Shown here: one piece after another, positions 43,800 through 52,760 of the stretch | Position numbering within the stretch: the first letter of the stretch is position 1 | Layout of the letters: the number at the start of each line of letters is the position of its first letter | Origin: Oscillospiraceae bacterium | Lineage (GTDB): Bacteria; Bacillota; Clostridia; Oscillospirales; Ruminococcaceae | DNA length: 64,000 nt | Assembly (NCBI GenBank): GCA_009777635.1 | Contig: WRLK01000008.1 | Coordinates: 1 to 64,000 of the forward strand | Reading direction: 5' to 3' | Translations under genes and position numbers: made by a program | The notes under the pieces: model-generated | Database searches by the model: none | The model's input: the letters and a program-made list of their open reading frames with translations, nothing else | What the model was told of the DNA's origin: nothing

Positions 43800-44582
43800 T
43801 TATTTTTTAATCGCCCTTGTCGCCATAAAGGTGTTGATATACGGATCAAGCAGCGAAATCCCGCCGCCGTTGTCCTCGTACATATCCGAAAGCAGGAATC
43901 CCGCCCGAAGCTGGCCGCCGATCAGGCTCTCAAAGGAATGCCCGAATTCAAGGGTATCCTTTTCCTCCAGGCGCTGCTTAAAATGCCGGGGCGGCATTTG
44001 CTCGATATCGGAATACGGGATTGTATTGCCGAGTTTTAGCTCTCCCATGTTCCACGCATCGATCTCGAAGATGTATAAAAGCGGATTGCAAAAGCCTGAA
44101 AGCAGAATCCCGCCTTTTTTCAGCACACGCGCGCACTCCAGCCACACCTTTTCAACGTCGTCGATAAAGCAGGTTGAAACGGGGTTGAAAACCATATCGA
44201 AGGTGCCGTCATGAAACCGCGACAAATCGCGCATATCGCCGACTTCAAGCATGATGTTGAGCCCGTCGCGCTTTGCGACCGTCTCGTCAGATTCAATCTG
44301 TACCGGGCAAATGTCAATAACAGCGGTGACTGCTCCGAGCGCCGCAAAAACAGGCCCCTGCTGTCCGCCGCCGCTTGCAAGGCATAAAACGCGCTTGCCG
44401 GAAACGTCTCCGATCCAATCCCTCGGAACCGGCTTTGTCGGCGTTAACAGTATCTCGTACTCGCCTTTCCTCGCCTTTTCAATCACGCCGGAGGAAACCG
44501 GCACCGTCCATTTGTTGCCGTTTTGCGCTTCTTTCTCCCATGCTTCGATGTTGTGAACCACAAAATCCAATGGAATCTCCAT
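43800..44582 (-). CDS. Class I SAM-dependent methyltransferase
   Basis: A 260-residue methyltransferase. VLCLASGGGQQGP (SAM motif I, near 67-79), VIDICP (motif II), DLSRFHDGTFDMVFNPVS (post-I/motif III) and ARVLKKGGILL (motif of UbiE/COQ5 relatives) are all seen. The N-terminal NIEAWEKEAQNGNKWTVP segment is typical of a clostridial subfamily of unknown substrate. ATG 44582 has GGGAGG nine bases upstream; an earlier in-frame ATG lacks one. Substrate not predictable. Confidence 0.87.
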   Translation of the reverse strand: MEIPLDFVVHNIEAWEKEAQNGNKWTVPVSSGVIEKARKGEYEILLTPTKPVPRDWIGDVSGKRVLCLASGGGQQGPVFAALGAVTAVIDICPVQIESDETVAKRDGLNIMLEVGDMRDLSRFHDGTFDMVFNPVSTCFIDDVEKVWLECARVLKKGGILLSGFCNPLLYIFEIDAWNMGELKLGNTIPYSDIEQMPPRHFKQRLEEKDTLEFGHSFESLIGGQLRAGFLLSDMYEDNGGGISLLDPYINTFMATRAIKK

Positions 44583-44638
44583 TTTGTAAACCTCCCGCAC
44601 CATCATTTCATTGTATTATTTTACCATGATTTTAGCGT

Positions 44639-45673
44639 TTATACAACTTTTACGTGCACATCGCAAAACGCAAGCACGCGGCCTACGACCCTTGCGTGAG
44701 GCGTGATTTTGCCTAGGCGCTCCATCAGCTTGCCCGCCTTGTTTTCGGGCAATGAGAACAGCAGCCCGCCGGAGGTCTGCGGGTCGAACAGGATATCCGT
44801 AAGATACCGGGGAGCGGCTGTGTCAAGTATCATTTTTTCCTCAAGGTATTTTCTGTTCCGATACGCCCCCTGCGGGATAACGCCCTCTTGCGCAAGCTCT
44901 AAAACATGCGGCAAAAGCGCCGGGCCTTCAGCGGAAATCTCAAGCGTCACGCCGCTTGCAAACGCCATTTCATGCGCGTGGCCAAGCAGCGAGAAGCCCG
45001 TGACGTCGGTGCAAGCGTTGACGCCAACCGCAACGGCTTCGTCCCGCGCGTATTTATTTAGTGTCTTCATTGATTCGATTGCCGGCAAAAGCTCGTCGTC
45101 GCTTAGCTTGTCAAGCTTTCTCGCGGTGATTGAGATTCCCGTTCCAAGCGGCTTTGTCAGTATAAGGACGTCGCCCGGCACAGCGCTCTTGTTTGTCCAG
45201 ATTTCATGGGGCTTTGCTATCCCCGTGACGCACAGGCCGTACTTCGGCTCGTTGTCGTCGATCGTGTGTCCTCCCGCGATGACGGCGCCCGCTTCCGACG
45301 CCTTATTAAGTCCGCCTTTTAGGATATCCTGCGCGACATCCCCGGCAAGCTTGCCCGGTATGCACAAAAGATTCAGCGCAAGGCACGGCGACGCGCCCAT
45401 CGCATACACGTCGGAAAGCGCGTTTGCCGCCGCGATCTGCCCGTATGTGTACGCGTCATCGACAACAGGCGGGAAGAAATCCACCGTCTTAACGATGACA
45501 AGCTCGTCGTTTATTTTGTAAACGCAGGCGTCGTCGCACAAATCAAAACCGATGAGCAGGTTCTCGTCGTGTTGCTTCGGCAATCCCCGCACAATTTCCG
45601 AAAGCGCGCCCGGCCCAAGCTTTGCGGCGCACCCGGCGCTGCCGCTCAGCCGCGTAAGTTTGATTTCCGGCAT
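44639..45673 (-). CDS. selD: Selenophosphate synthetase
   Basis: A 344-residue selenide, water dikinase that makes selenophosphate for selenocysteine or selenouridine. The N-terminal GSAGCAAKLGP carries the catalytic cysteine and lysine (C-A-A-K in place of C-G-C-K). It is a cysteine form with no in-frame TGA. DFFPPVVDD, ANALSDVYAMG and AGGHTIDDNEPKYGL are the ATP and metal-binding segments. It implies selenium use by the organism, though selA, selB and tRNA-Sec are not in the window. An aminotransferase gene lies 16 bases upstream on the same strand. Confidence 0.95.
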   Translation of the reverse strand: MPEIKLTRLSGSAGCAAKLGPGALSEIVRGLPKQHDENLLIGFDLCDDACVYKINDELVIVKTVDFFPPVVDDAYTYGQIAAANALSDVYAMGASPCLALNLLCIPGKLAGDVAQDILKGGLNKASEAGAVIAGGHTIDDNEPKYGLCVTGIAKPHEIWTNKSAVPGDVLILTKPLGTGISITARKLDKLSDDELLPAIESMKTLNKYARDEAVAVGVNACTDVTGFSLLGHAHEMAFASGVTLEISAEGPALLPHVLELAQEGVIPQGAYRNRKYLEEKMILDTAAPRYLTDILFDPQTSGGLLFSLPENKAGKLMERLGKITPHARVVGRVLAFCDVHVKVV

Positions 45674-45688
45674 ATTATTACCCCTTGT

Positions 45689-46975
45689 TTATTTATTTCC
45701 CAAAAGCTTTTCAACAGCCGCAAGCTTAACGGCCACGCAGAAAAGCTTTACCGCTTTTTCAAGCTCCTCCACGCCCGGGAGGCTCGGCGCTATGCGGATC
45801 GTCTTATCCTCGGGGTCGTTGCCGTAAGGATGCGTGGCGCCCGCGGCGGTTATTGTAAGCCCCGCAGCTTTGCACATGGCGACTGCGCGTTTCGCGGTTC
45901 CCGGCATAGCGTCAAAGGAGATAAAATATCCTCCGAGCGGTTTGTTCCACGACACGATCCCGGTGTCCGAAAGCTCGCTTTGAAAGGTGTTTATAACAGT
46001 ATCGAATTTCGGCCGCATGGCCGCGGCATGCTTTTTCATATGCTGTTTAATGCCGTTCATGTCTTTGAAGTACCGCGCGTGTCGAAGCTGGTTAATCTTG
46101 TCGTATCCGATTGTCATCTTTGACATATGCTTTTTTATAAAGTCCATATTTTCTTTCGCGGCTCCGATTGCGGAAACCCCGCCGCCCGGGAACGTAATTT
46201 TCGACGTTGACGAGAAAATAAACGCGTTATTTTCTCGTCCTTGTTTTTTAAACTCCGCAAGGATTGGTATCAGCTCATCTTTTTTATCATCGTATAAATC
46301 ATGGACGGCATAGGCGTTGTCGAAGAAAAACCTGAAGTCACAGGCCGCGGGCTTCATTGCAGCGAACCGCTTTATGACGCCGTCGGAACAGGTGATGCCC
46401 TGAGGGTTTGAGTATTTCGGCACGCACCACATCCCCTTGACGGACGGATCCTTCACCAGTTCTTCCGCGGCGTCCAAGTCGGGGCCGTCGCTTTTCATCG
46501 GCACGGGAAGCATCGTGAAGCCCAGATGCTCCGTTACCGCGAAATGCCTGTCGTATCCCGGCACCGGGCATATAAACTTAACCTCGCCCTGCTTAATCCA
46601 CGGCTTTTCGCAGCCCGGCAAACAAAACATCAGGCAAAACGTTATAACGTCGTGCATCAGGTTAAGGCTTGAGTTGCCGCCGACAAAGACCTCGTCCTCC
46701 TCCGTCATTAAAAGCCCCGCCATCAGCCGTTTCGCCTCCGGTATACCGTCGAGCGGCGCGTAATTTGCGCACTCTATGCCGCTTTCGGTAACCGTCAGGG
46801 TTTTCGAGTCCACGGCGTCCAAAATCCCGCGGGAAATGCCAAGCTGATTGGCGTCCGGCTTGCCGCGCGACATGTCGAGCTTTAAACCGCTTGCCTTCAT
46901 CTTTTCATATTCTATCGCAAGCGCGGACTTTTGGTCTTTTAATTCTTCCGCACTCATTTCCGTATATTTTTTCAT
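45689..46975 (-). CDS. PLP-dependent aminotransferase, aspartate aminotransferase Ic-like
   Basis: A 428-residue fold-type I aminotransferase. The N-terminal SRGKPDANQLGISRGILDAV, GGNSSLNLMHDV, FICPVPGYDRHFAVTEHLG, MWCVPKYSNPQG and the PLP lysine in FSSTSKITFPGGG match the distinct group first annotated as MocR-like aminotransferases, of which members were shown to act as aspartate aminotransferases. It likely exchanges amino groups between aspartate and 2-oxoglutarate. It lies between the ABC permease gene (15 bases upstream) and selD (16 bases downstream) and so may belong to a longer minus-strand transcript. Confidence 0.9.
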   Translation of the reverse strand: MKKYTEMSAEELKDQKSALAIEYEKMKASGLKLDMSRGKPDANQLGISRGILDAVDSKTLTVTESGIECANYAPLDGIPEAKRLMAGLLMTEEDEVFVGGNSSLNLMHDVITFCLMFCLPGCEKPWIKQGEVKFICPVPGYDRHFAVTEHLGFTMLPVPMKSDGPDLDAAEELVKDPSVKGMWCVPKYSNPQGITCSDGVIKRFAAMKPAACDFRFFFDNAYAVHDLYDDKKDELIPILAEFKKQGRENNAFIFSSTSKITFPGGGVSAIGAAKENMDFIKKHMSKMTIGYDKINQLRHARYFKDMNGIKQHMKKHAAAMRPKFDTVINTFQSELSDTGIVSWNKPLGGYFISFDAMPGTAKRAVAMCKAAGLTITAAGATHPYGNDPEDKTIRIAPSLPGVEELEKAVKLFCVAVKLAAVEKLLGNK

Positions 46976-46990
46976 GTAACGGTTTCCTCC

Positions 46991-48346
46991 CTATTCCTGT
47001 TTGATGGCTTCGAGCGCGGAAATCTTAACCGCGCGGTTAGCGGGATAAAATCCGGCGGCAAGGCCGATGCCCGTCGCAAAGGCAAGGCCTAAAAGCACAA
47101 GCCAGAGCGGGATGGACGAGACGCTCCCGATGCCGCCGAGCATACCGCCCATCCCGCCGCCGGTCATGCCTCCGCCGACGGCGTTAATGAAAAATGACAG
47201 CAAAAAGCTGAACAAAACCCCCAAAACGCCGCCAAAAAACCCGATAAGCCCCGCCTCTATCAGGAATATCGCCCTGATATTTCCGACGATGCAGCCCAGT
47301 ACTTTCATCACGCCGATTTCGCGCGTGCGCTCATATACCGACATGATCATTGTGTTTGTAATGGAGATTGCCGAGACGAAAAGCGTGATGCCGCCGATGC
47401 CGCCTAAGATAATCTGCATGGTCATGATGCTTTGCTGCATTTGCTGACGCTGGCTCTCCATGCTCCATGTGCCAAAACCCATTGCCTGTATTTCCTTTTC
47501 GATATCCGGCACCGACGGCAAATCCGTCGACTTGACTTTTACCTGGTTATAGCTTTCCTTTTGGTTTCTCGGGGTCCTTATGTTGTTTTCTTTGTTAAAT
47601 TCGTCCTGAAGCCGCTTCATCTCGTCAAGCGGGATAAACACGCCGTCCACCGTCTCCCATTTTGTGCGGTCGGCCTCAAGGATACCGACGGCTATGATTT
47701 CGTATTCCAAGTTCCTTGTCGTGGTGTCTTCAGCATCCAGCGACTTTAGCGTAAGCTTAAGGTCGGTCTTCATCGGGTTAAAAAACGGCTCCTGTATGTT
47801 GCCGTCCTCATCCGGCCAGTCGGAGCGCATGTTATCGAACCTTCTGCGCGTATCCATAAACCGGTATGCCGCAGAGCCCCCGACTACCACCTGCAACGTC
47901 CTTGTCTTGCCAAGCGGCAGGAATTCCCCTTCGGCGATTCTGTAGCCCAGCGGCTCCATCGCTTCTGGGACGATGCCGAAAAAATTCGGGTGTTTCCATT
48001 CGTAACGAAAGTTCCTCCCGCCCTCGATCAAATACTCTGAGCCGGTCTGCAGCCCCACAAACGGCGTTGCGACAAGGACCCCCTGTATATTCCGGATATC
48101 CGCCACCGCTTTATCGTCAAGGGGCGTATCGTTCGAGCCTGTGCCTCCGCCCCAAACCTCGATGATGGAGAGGTCCCCCCACATTTTAAGCTGCTCGTCG
48201 ATCTGGTTTCCCATGCCGATGACAAGCGAAATCATCATGACGATTGCCGTTGTTCCGATGACGACGCCGACAATAGTCAGGGACGTTAAAAATTTCCGCC
48301 TGATGAGGTTGCGAAGGCACATGGACAGCAAATCAGAAGTCTTCAT
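46991..48346 (-). CDS. MacB/FtsX-type ABC transporter permease
   Basis: A 451-residue permease. One N-terminal transmembrane helix (about 18-42), a large extracellular MacB-like periplasmic core domain (about 45-300) and three C-terminal helices with ISITNTMIMSVYERTREIGV, the FtsX-domain hallmark. A Gly/Met-rich loop (GGGMTGGGMGGMLGG) lies before the last helix. Such proteins work with a LolD-type ATPase to power export or mechanical work across the envelope. It overlaps the surface-protein gene by 14 bases, and the ATPase is the first gene of the operon. Confidence 0.92.
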   Translation of the reverse strand: MKTSDLLSMCLRNLIRRKFLTSLTIVGVVIGTTAIVMMISLVIGMGNQIDEQLKMWGDLSIIEVWGGGTGSNDTPLDDKAVADIRNIQGVLVATPFVGLQTGSEYLIEGGRNFRYEWKHPNFFGIVPEAMEPLGYRIAEGEFLPLGKTRTLQVVVGGSAAYRFMDTRRRFDNMRSDWPDEDGNIQEPFFNPMKTDLKLTLKSLDAEDTTTRNLEYEIIAVGILEADRTKWETVDGVFIPLDEMKRLQDEFNKENNIRTPRNQKESYNQVKVKSTDLPSVPDIEKEIQAMGFGTWSMESQRQQMQQSIMTMQIILGGIGGITLFVSAISITNTMIMSVYERTREIGVMKVLGCIVGNIRAIFLIEAGLIGFFGGVLGVLFSFLLSFFINAVGGGMTGGGMGGMLGGIGSVSSIPLWLVLLGLAFATGIGLAAGFYPANRAVKISALEAIKQE

Positions 48347-50417
48347 CCATATCCTCGCTTCCCTTTGTCTTCATGCGCTTGATGAAGTAAAGCGCGATCG
48401 GCCCCGCAACCATCAGCCCGCCCGCGCCCGCAATCCCCATCCCGATCGGGGATACGGCGCCCGCCGCCTGCTGCCCGATGTCGGGCGGCATTTCCGGCGG
48501 AGGTACAAACGGCTCCATAACCATAATGGAAAACGGCACGGTAATCTCTTTCCGGTTCATGTTCTCGTCTTCGTAATGTATCACGGCAAGCCCGTCGAAC
48601 TGCCCCGGCGTCATAATCGTGATGTTGATATCGACGATGCCGGATTTCCCGGCGTCAAGGTTGCCGAAATTCGTGTTTGGAGCTACAAACTCGACGCCTC
48701 CCGGCATGCTGATGACGCCCGTGATATTGCGCGTCGGCGAGCTTCCCCTGTTTATGACCGGCACGCTGATATAGCCCTCCTCGCCTATCTGCAGCACGCT
48801 TGTATAATCCGTGATCTCGTCCGCCGAGAAGCGGTCAAGCTGTACGACCGGGATTGCGATCTTAACGCTCGATTCGCCGTCCACATATTGGTTGTTGCTC
48901 AAAAACTGGTACGAGAATTTTACCGTGACGCCGTATTCGATGGCGGCGCCCGCGGCGGCGGGGTTCGCCCTTAGCGCGACCATATGCGGCATCGATTCGC
49001 CCATCGATATGGCGTCGAAAAACGACGTGCTCGAAGCCGCCATGATCCGAAAGCCGGTATCCGGCTCGATTGTCATCTCCACGTTTTCAACGCCGATGGT
49101 CCGGCTTGTGTTCTTAAAGGAAAGCTCTAAATCAAACTCGTCGCCCGCGGTAATCGCCTCATCGCCGAAGCTGTATGATTCCACGATAACCCTCGGCCTT
49201 AGCGGGGCTCTTTCGTCTTCTTCCTCTTCCTTCGTCACCTGAAACAGGTTCGCCGCGGCCTCTCCCTTTATGCTGTCGTCGAACTCGCGCAAATCGTACT
49301 GCACGCGAAATCCGAACGAGGTTGCCGAGCCGTCGCTTTGTATGTCGTCAAACACCGCCCGAAACCGCGGATACTGTTCGCTTCCGGCCGATAAAAGCTC
49401 AAGCCTGCCGCGCGTGCCGCCAAGGGTTTTAAACCCGGCGGCGTTCGTCACAAACGCGTGAAGCTTTGCGGCCGCAAGCTCCTGTCTTGTTTGATGCGCA
49501 AGGCCGACGTCATAGTACGTGATCTCGACCGTAAACGGCGGCGTATCCTCGGTGACCTCCAAAAGCCGCTGGCCCGAAGCGTTCCTTACGACGACGTTCT
49601 CAACCACAATATCGGAGACAGGCGGCTTATCCTCGTCCTCCTCGCCCTCAAAAAACCGGGGCGGTATGGGGATTTCAAAGTATTCGCCCATATCCGTAAG
49701 ATTTACCCTAAGCAGCCTGTCGCCGCCGCCGTTGTATGTGATATTGGTAAGCCTGCCCCTGTCGCGGCCTCTCCTGTTGGGGTCGGAGTCTATGCGAAGC
49801 GTTGAGTTGCGGCTCCATGCAAACGATGAGTTGGATGGGATCGAAAATTCGGCGGCGGAATAGTCTCCGCGCAGAGATCTGTCATCCGCAAAGTAGATGT
49901 CGTCCGCAAAGTAAAAGGTAATGGTCAAGCCGCGGGTCTCCTCGCCTGCCTTTAACTGCCGCGAGACGGTCGTGTCTGCCGTGAAGATGGGGATGTTGTG
50001 CCTTTCGCCGCCCGACGCCAGTACGGTAACAACAGGGTAATCCGGGAACACTTCCCAAGTGGCGCCGTTATCAAACGATACTTTTATGAAATAATCCATA
50101 TCGTAATCCAACGTGTTTCGAAACGGCAGAGTTGCGCTTCGTTTTGTATCGTTGCCTGTTGTTCGCGCAGAATTACTTGTACTTGGCTTGTCTTCCCACC
50201 ATTCACATGCTCCGACCCAAGTGTTGTCCGGGAGGTTTTCTCCTGTAATCGTTATCTCGCTGGTTCCGCTCGAAAGAATTCTAGTTGGGCTTGCCTTTAT
50301 ATTTATATTGCCGGGTTCAGCCCCCCACACCAAAAACGCAAGCGCGCCCGAAAAAAGCCCGAAAACCATAAGCATTGCGATAATGAGCGCAATAATCCTC
50401 ACATAATGTCTTTTCAC
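48333..50417 (-). CDS. Large membrane-anchored surface protein with Ig-like/CARDB-type repeats
   Basis: A 694-residue exported protein. Signal-type helix (about 9-30), then several beta-rich segments of about 90-110 residues, the last resembling CARDB/NEW3-like domains (VPVINRGSSPTRNITGVI, LDAGKSGIVDINITI), a Pro-rich stretch, a C-terminal transmembrane helix (about 655-680) and a charged tail. It probably acts as the extracellular partner of the MacB-like ABC transporter. GTG 50417 is the start, with GGAGG upstream. Its first codons, ribosome site and upstream junction are duplicated exactly 127 bp further on, so a decoy start exists at 50544. Confidence 0.85.
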   Translation of the reverse strand: MKRHYVRIIALIIAMLMVFGLFSGALAFLVWGAEPGNINIKASPTRILSSGTSEITITGENLPDNTWVGACEWWEDKPSTSNSARTTGNDTKRSATLPFRNTLDYDMDYFIKVSFDNGATWEVFPDYPVVTVLASGGERHNIPIFTADTTVSRQLKAGEETRGLTITFYFADDIYFADDRSLRGDYSAAEFSIPSNSSFAWSRNSTLRIDSDPNRRGRDRGRLTNITYNGGGDRLLRVNLTDMGEYFEIPIPPRFFEGEEDEDKPPVSDIVVENVVVRNASGQRLLEVTEDTPPFTVEITYYDVGLAHQTRQELAAAKLHAFVTNAAGFKTLGGTRGRLELLSAGSEQYPRFRAVFDDIQSDGSATSFGFRVQYDLREFDDSIKGEAAANLFQVTKEEEEDERAPLRPRVIVESYSFGDEAITAGDEFDLELSFKNTSRTIGVENVEMTIEPDTGFRIMAASSTSFFDAISMGESMPHMVALRANPAAAGAAIEYGVTVKFSYQFLSNNQYVDGESSVKIAIPVVQLDRFSADEITDYTSVLQIGEEGYISVPVINRGSSPTRNITGVISMPGGVEFVAPNTNFGNLDAGKSGIVDINITIMTPGQFDGLAVIHYEDENMNRKEITVPFSIMVMEPFVPPPEMPPDIGQQAAGAVSPIGMGIAGAGGLMVAGPIALYFIKRMKTKGSEDMDEDF

Positions 50418-50544
50418 TCTGTTTCAGGGCCTCCTTTCGCCGTGTCGCCCCCCACACCAAAAACGCAAGCGCGCCCGAAAAAAGCCCGAAAACCATAAGC
50501 ATTGCGATAATGAGCGCAATAATCCTCACATAATGTCTTTTCAC
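50317..50544 (-). other. Decoy 75-residue frame created by a 127-bp duplication
   Basis: From the second GTG (50544), overlapping the ATPase stop codon, the frame repeats the surface-protein signal helix (MKRHYVRIIALIIAMLMVFG) and then shifts, since 127 is not a multiple of three, into an unrelated tail that stops at 50317. It is likely translated, but as a by-product. Confidence 0.6.
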
Positions 50545-50573
50545 TCTGTTTCAGGGCCTCCTTTCGCCGTGTC
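50320..50573. repeat. Perfect tandem duplication, two copies of 127 bp
   Basis: 50320-50446 and 50447-50573 appear identical base for base. The unit covers the end of the ATPase gene, the ribosome site, the GTG start and about 30 codons of the surface-protein gene. Confidence 0.9.
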
Positions 50574-51305
50574 TTCCTGCGGCTGCGCCTCTTTTATTTT
50601 ACTGTCCGCGATTGATTCGTTTTCTTTATCGGATACGACGTTGCCGTCGAATAACGTCACGATCCTGTCCGCGTACTTTGCAAGCTCGGGGTCGTGGGTT
50701 ACAAGCACAAGCGTCTGGTTGTGCTCGCGCACCAGCCGTATCATCATGCTCATGACCTCAATCGTCGTCTTGGAATCCAAGTTGCCGGTGGGCTCATCCG
50801 CGAAAATTATTTTCGGGCTTGCGACAAACGCCCTTGCGATGCCGACGCGCTGCTGCTGTCCGCCGCTCATCTGCGAGGGCTTGTGCGCCATGCGGCCCGA
50901 AAGACCTACCTCGTTTAAGATTTTCTTCGCGGCTTTTTCCCTCTTCTTTTTTGATACGCCGCGGAAAACCAGCGGCAGGCTTACGTTTTCAAGCGCCGTA
51001 ATGTTTGGCAAAAGATTGTATGACTGGAAAATAAACCCGATATTCTTCTGCCGGAATTTTGCAAGCTTGTTCTCAGAAAAGCGCGAGATATTTCTCCCGC
51101 CGATTACAACGGCGCCCTTCGTCGGCTTTTCAAGACCGGCAAGCTGGTTTAAAAGCGTGGATTTCCCGGAGCCCGAGGTGCCAACGATACAGCAGACCTC
51201 ACCCGGCAGAATATCAAGGTTTATCTTGTCAAGGGCGACGACCTGTTCCATGCCCACGCGGTAAACCTTGCGTAAATCCTTTACTTTTATAATCGGCTCA
51301 GGCAA
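50541..51305 (-). CDS. LolD/MacB-type ABC transporter ATPase
   Basis: A 254-residue ATPase. Walker A GTSGSGKSTL (about 39-48), Q-loop FIFQSYNLLPNITALENV, signature MSGGQQQRVGIARAF, Walker B IIFADEPTGNLDS (the TGNLDS ending marks the LolD/FtsE/MacB class) and LVTHDPELAKYADRIV. The C-terminal 20 residues are a charged tail partly encoded by the duplicated 127-bp unit. First gene of a three-gene operon with the surface protein and the MacB-like permease. Confidence 0.95.
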   Translation of the reverse strand: MPEPIIKVKDLRKVYRVGMEQVVALDKINLDILPGEVCCIVGTSGSGKSTLLNQLAGLEKPTKGAVVIGGRNISRFSENKLAKFRQKNIGFIFQSYNLLPNITALENVSLPLVFRGVSKKKREKAAKKILNEVGLSGRMAHKPSQMSGGQQQRVGIARAFVASPKIIFADEPTGNLDSKTTIEVMSMMIRLVREHNQTLVLVTHDPELAKYADRIVTLFDGNVVSDKENESIADSKIKEAQPQEDTAKGGPETE

Positions 51306-51353
51306 CGGCTACACACCTATAAAGAAATTTTTTCATGTCAAAAATACAGGTAT

Positions 51354-51382
51354 AATATACCATAATTTTAAGAAATATTCAA
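51354..51382 (-). promoter_or_regulatory. Candidate promoter of the MacB-like operon
   Basis: On the minus strand TTGAAT (51382-51377), 17 bases, then TATATT (51359-51354). The -10 lies in the short palindrome GGTATAATATACC (51349-51361). Confidence 0.5.
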
Positions 51383-51531
51383 ATAATAAATTATTTTCCC
51401 AAAGTTTTAAGAATTATTATAGCAAAGTATCATGCGCGCGCCGCACATGAGCTGCCGTTCATGTTTTTTCACATTCATCTGCCAAAACAAGAATAAAATT
51501 ACAGTCCCAGTAAATAATAGAAAAGCAACGC

Positions 51532-51562
51532 TTGACAAAAATTATAAAGAACTTTCTATAAT
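51532..51562 (+). promoter_or_regulatory. Candidate promoter of spoVT
   Basis: TTGACA (51532-51537) and TATAAT (51557-51562) with a 19-bp spacer, longer than optimal. It looks like a sigma-A promoter although spoVT is under sigma-G control in Bacillus. Confidence 0.45.
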
Positions 51563-51582
51563 AAGGGAGGATTTTTACCATA

Positions 51583-52119
51583 ATGAAAGCAACAGGTATC
51601 GTAAGGCGCATCGATGACCTTGGACGCGTCGTAATTCCCAAGGAAATCAGGCGCACCATGAGGATTCGTGAGGGCGACCCGCTGGAAATATATACCGGAA
51701 ATGATGGCGAAGTCATCTTTAAAAAATATTCCCCGCTCGGCGAATTGGGTTCGTTCGCCGCCCAGTACGCGGAGGTGCTGCATAGAAACGGCGGGCATCC
51801 CGTCGTCGTCTGCGACCGCGACCATGTGATCGCGGTATCCGGCATACCGAAAAAAGAAATGCTTGAGCGCCGCGTCTCGAACATGCTTGAGGACCTGATG
51901 GAACAACGCAAAACGTTCGGCCCCGGAGACTCCGCGAAAATCCAGCCTGTCGAGGGAATTGACCGGTTTGGCGTGGCGGGCGCGCCCATCATCGCGGCAG
52001 GCGACGTCTGCGGCGCGATTATGTTTATTGCGGACGAAAACTCAGCCGCCGCCGGCGAAACCGAAATAAAGCTAATAACGACTGCCGCCGCGTTTTTAGG
52101 CAAGCAAATGGAAGAATAA
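51583..52119 (+). CDS. spoVT: Stage V sporulation protein T
   Basis: A 178-residue regulator of forespore genes. The N-terminal AbrB-type swapped-hairpin domain (1-50) reads MKATGIVRRIDDLGRVVIPK, with MRIREGDPLEIYT after it. A GAF-like domain (about 55-178) has HPVVVCDRDHVIAVSG and ends in AAAFLGKQMEE. Length equals Bacillus SpoVT. AGGGAGG lies 12 bases before the ATG, a slightly long spacing. The gene is a direct sign of endospore formation. A hairpin follows the stop codon. Confidence 0.95.
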   Translation: MKATGIVRRIDDLGRVVIPKEIRRTMRIREGDPLEIYTGNDGEVIFKKYSPLGELGSFAAQYAEVLHRNGGHPVVVCDRDHVIAVSGIPKKEMLERRVSNMLEDLMEQRKTFGPGDSAKIQPVEGIDRFGVAGAPIIAAGDVCGAIMFIADENSAAAGETEIKLITTAAAFLGKQMEE

Positions 52120-52125
52120 AAATTT

Positions 52126-52160
52126 TCACATAAAGGCTTGCAAAGCTTGTTTTTATGTGA
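52126..52160 (+). terminator. Hairpin after spoVT
   Basis: TCACATAAA (52126-52134) pairs with TTTATGTGA (52152-52160), with a smaller inner stem (GCTTGCAAAGC). No long T-run follows, but the right arm itself contains TTTTTAT. Confidence 0.5.
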
Positions 52161-52189
52161 TATACTTCTAAATGTTGATGAATGATACT

Positions 52190-52217
52190 GAAAGAGTGGG
52201 AATTTGCCCGCTCTTTC
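52190..52217 (+). promoter_or_regulatory. Leader hairpin upstream of rimP
   Basis: GAAAGAGTGGG (52190-52200) pairs with CCCGCTCTTTC (52207-52217) with one G-T pair and a six-base loop. Hairpins of the AAAGAGTGGG type are common in front of rimP in Bacillota. It could attenuate the operon or act as an RNA leader. Confidence 0.6.
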
Positions 52218-52265
52218 CTGTTGTATGGCCTTATTTCTTAAACTTGTCTTGCCGGAGGTTTTTCT

Positions 52266-52760
52266 ATGGGTAGCAATAAAGGCGGCTCAACGGTGCGGGT
52301 CGCCGAGCGGCTTATCATGCCTGTCATCGAAGAGCGCGGGCTTGACCTGTGGGACACGCGCTTTGAAAAAGAGGGAAGCCGGTGGTACTTACGGTATTTT
52401 ATCGACAAGTCGGGCGGCGTCAATATCTCGGACTGCGAATTTGTAAGCCGCGCCGTTGAAAAGCTGCTTGACGAATCAGACCCGATACAGCAAAGCTATA
52501 CGCTTGAAGTTTCGTCCCCGGGAATCGAGCGGGAGCTTGTAAGGGACTGGCATTTTGAAAAATACTTAGGCTCTAAGGTCTGCGTGCGTCTGATCAGGCC
52601 CGTAGAGGGTATCCGCGATTTTTACGGCGAGCTTCTTTCAAAGAGCGGCGACGAAATCAAGATACTGCTCCCCGGCGACGTTGAAATGAGCCTTCAACGG
52701 GCGGAGGCCGCGAACATAAAGCTTGCGGCCGATTACGAAACTGGAGGTCAATACGAATGA
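52266..52760 (+). CDS. rimP: Ribosome maturation factor RimP
   Basis: A 164-residue protein needed for 30S subunit assembly. LDLWDTRFEKEGSRWYLRYF, SGGVNISDCEFVSRAVEKLL and LEVSSPGIERELVRDWHFEK are diagnostic, and the C-terminal Sm-like domain follows. GGAGG lies before ATG 52266. First gene of the nusA-infB operon, overlapping nusA by four bases (ATGA). Confidence 0.95.
   Translation: MGSNKGGSTVRVAERLIMPVIEERGLDLWDTRFEKEGSRWYLRYFIDKSGGVNISDCEFVSRAVEKLLDESDPIQQSYTLEVSSPGIERELVRDWHFEKYLGSKVCVRLIRPVEGIRDFYGELLSKSGDEIKILLPGDVEMSLQRAEAANIKLAADYETGGQYE

Noticed and set aside
44639..45673. selD checked for a selenocysteine codon at the active site.
   Set aside because: The position is an ordinary cysteine codon and no in-frame TGA with a downstream hairpin is present.
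50317..50544. The 75-residue frame considered as a genuine small signal protein or as the true start of the surface protein with a frameshift.
   Set aside because: It is explained fully by the 127-bp duplication, and the intact gene has its own identical ribosome site and start at 50417.
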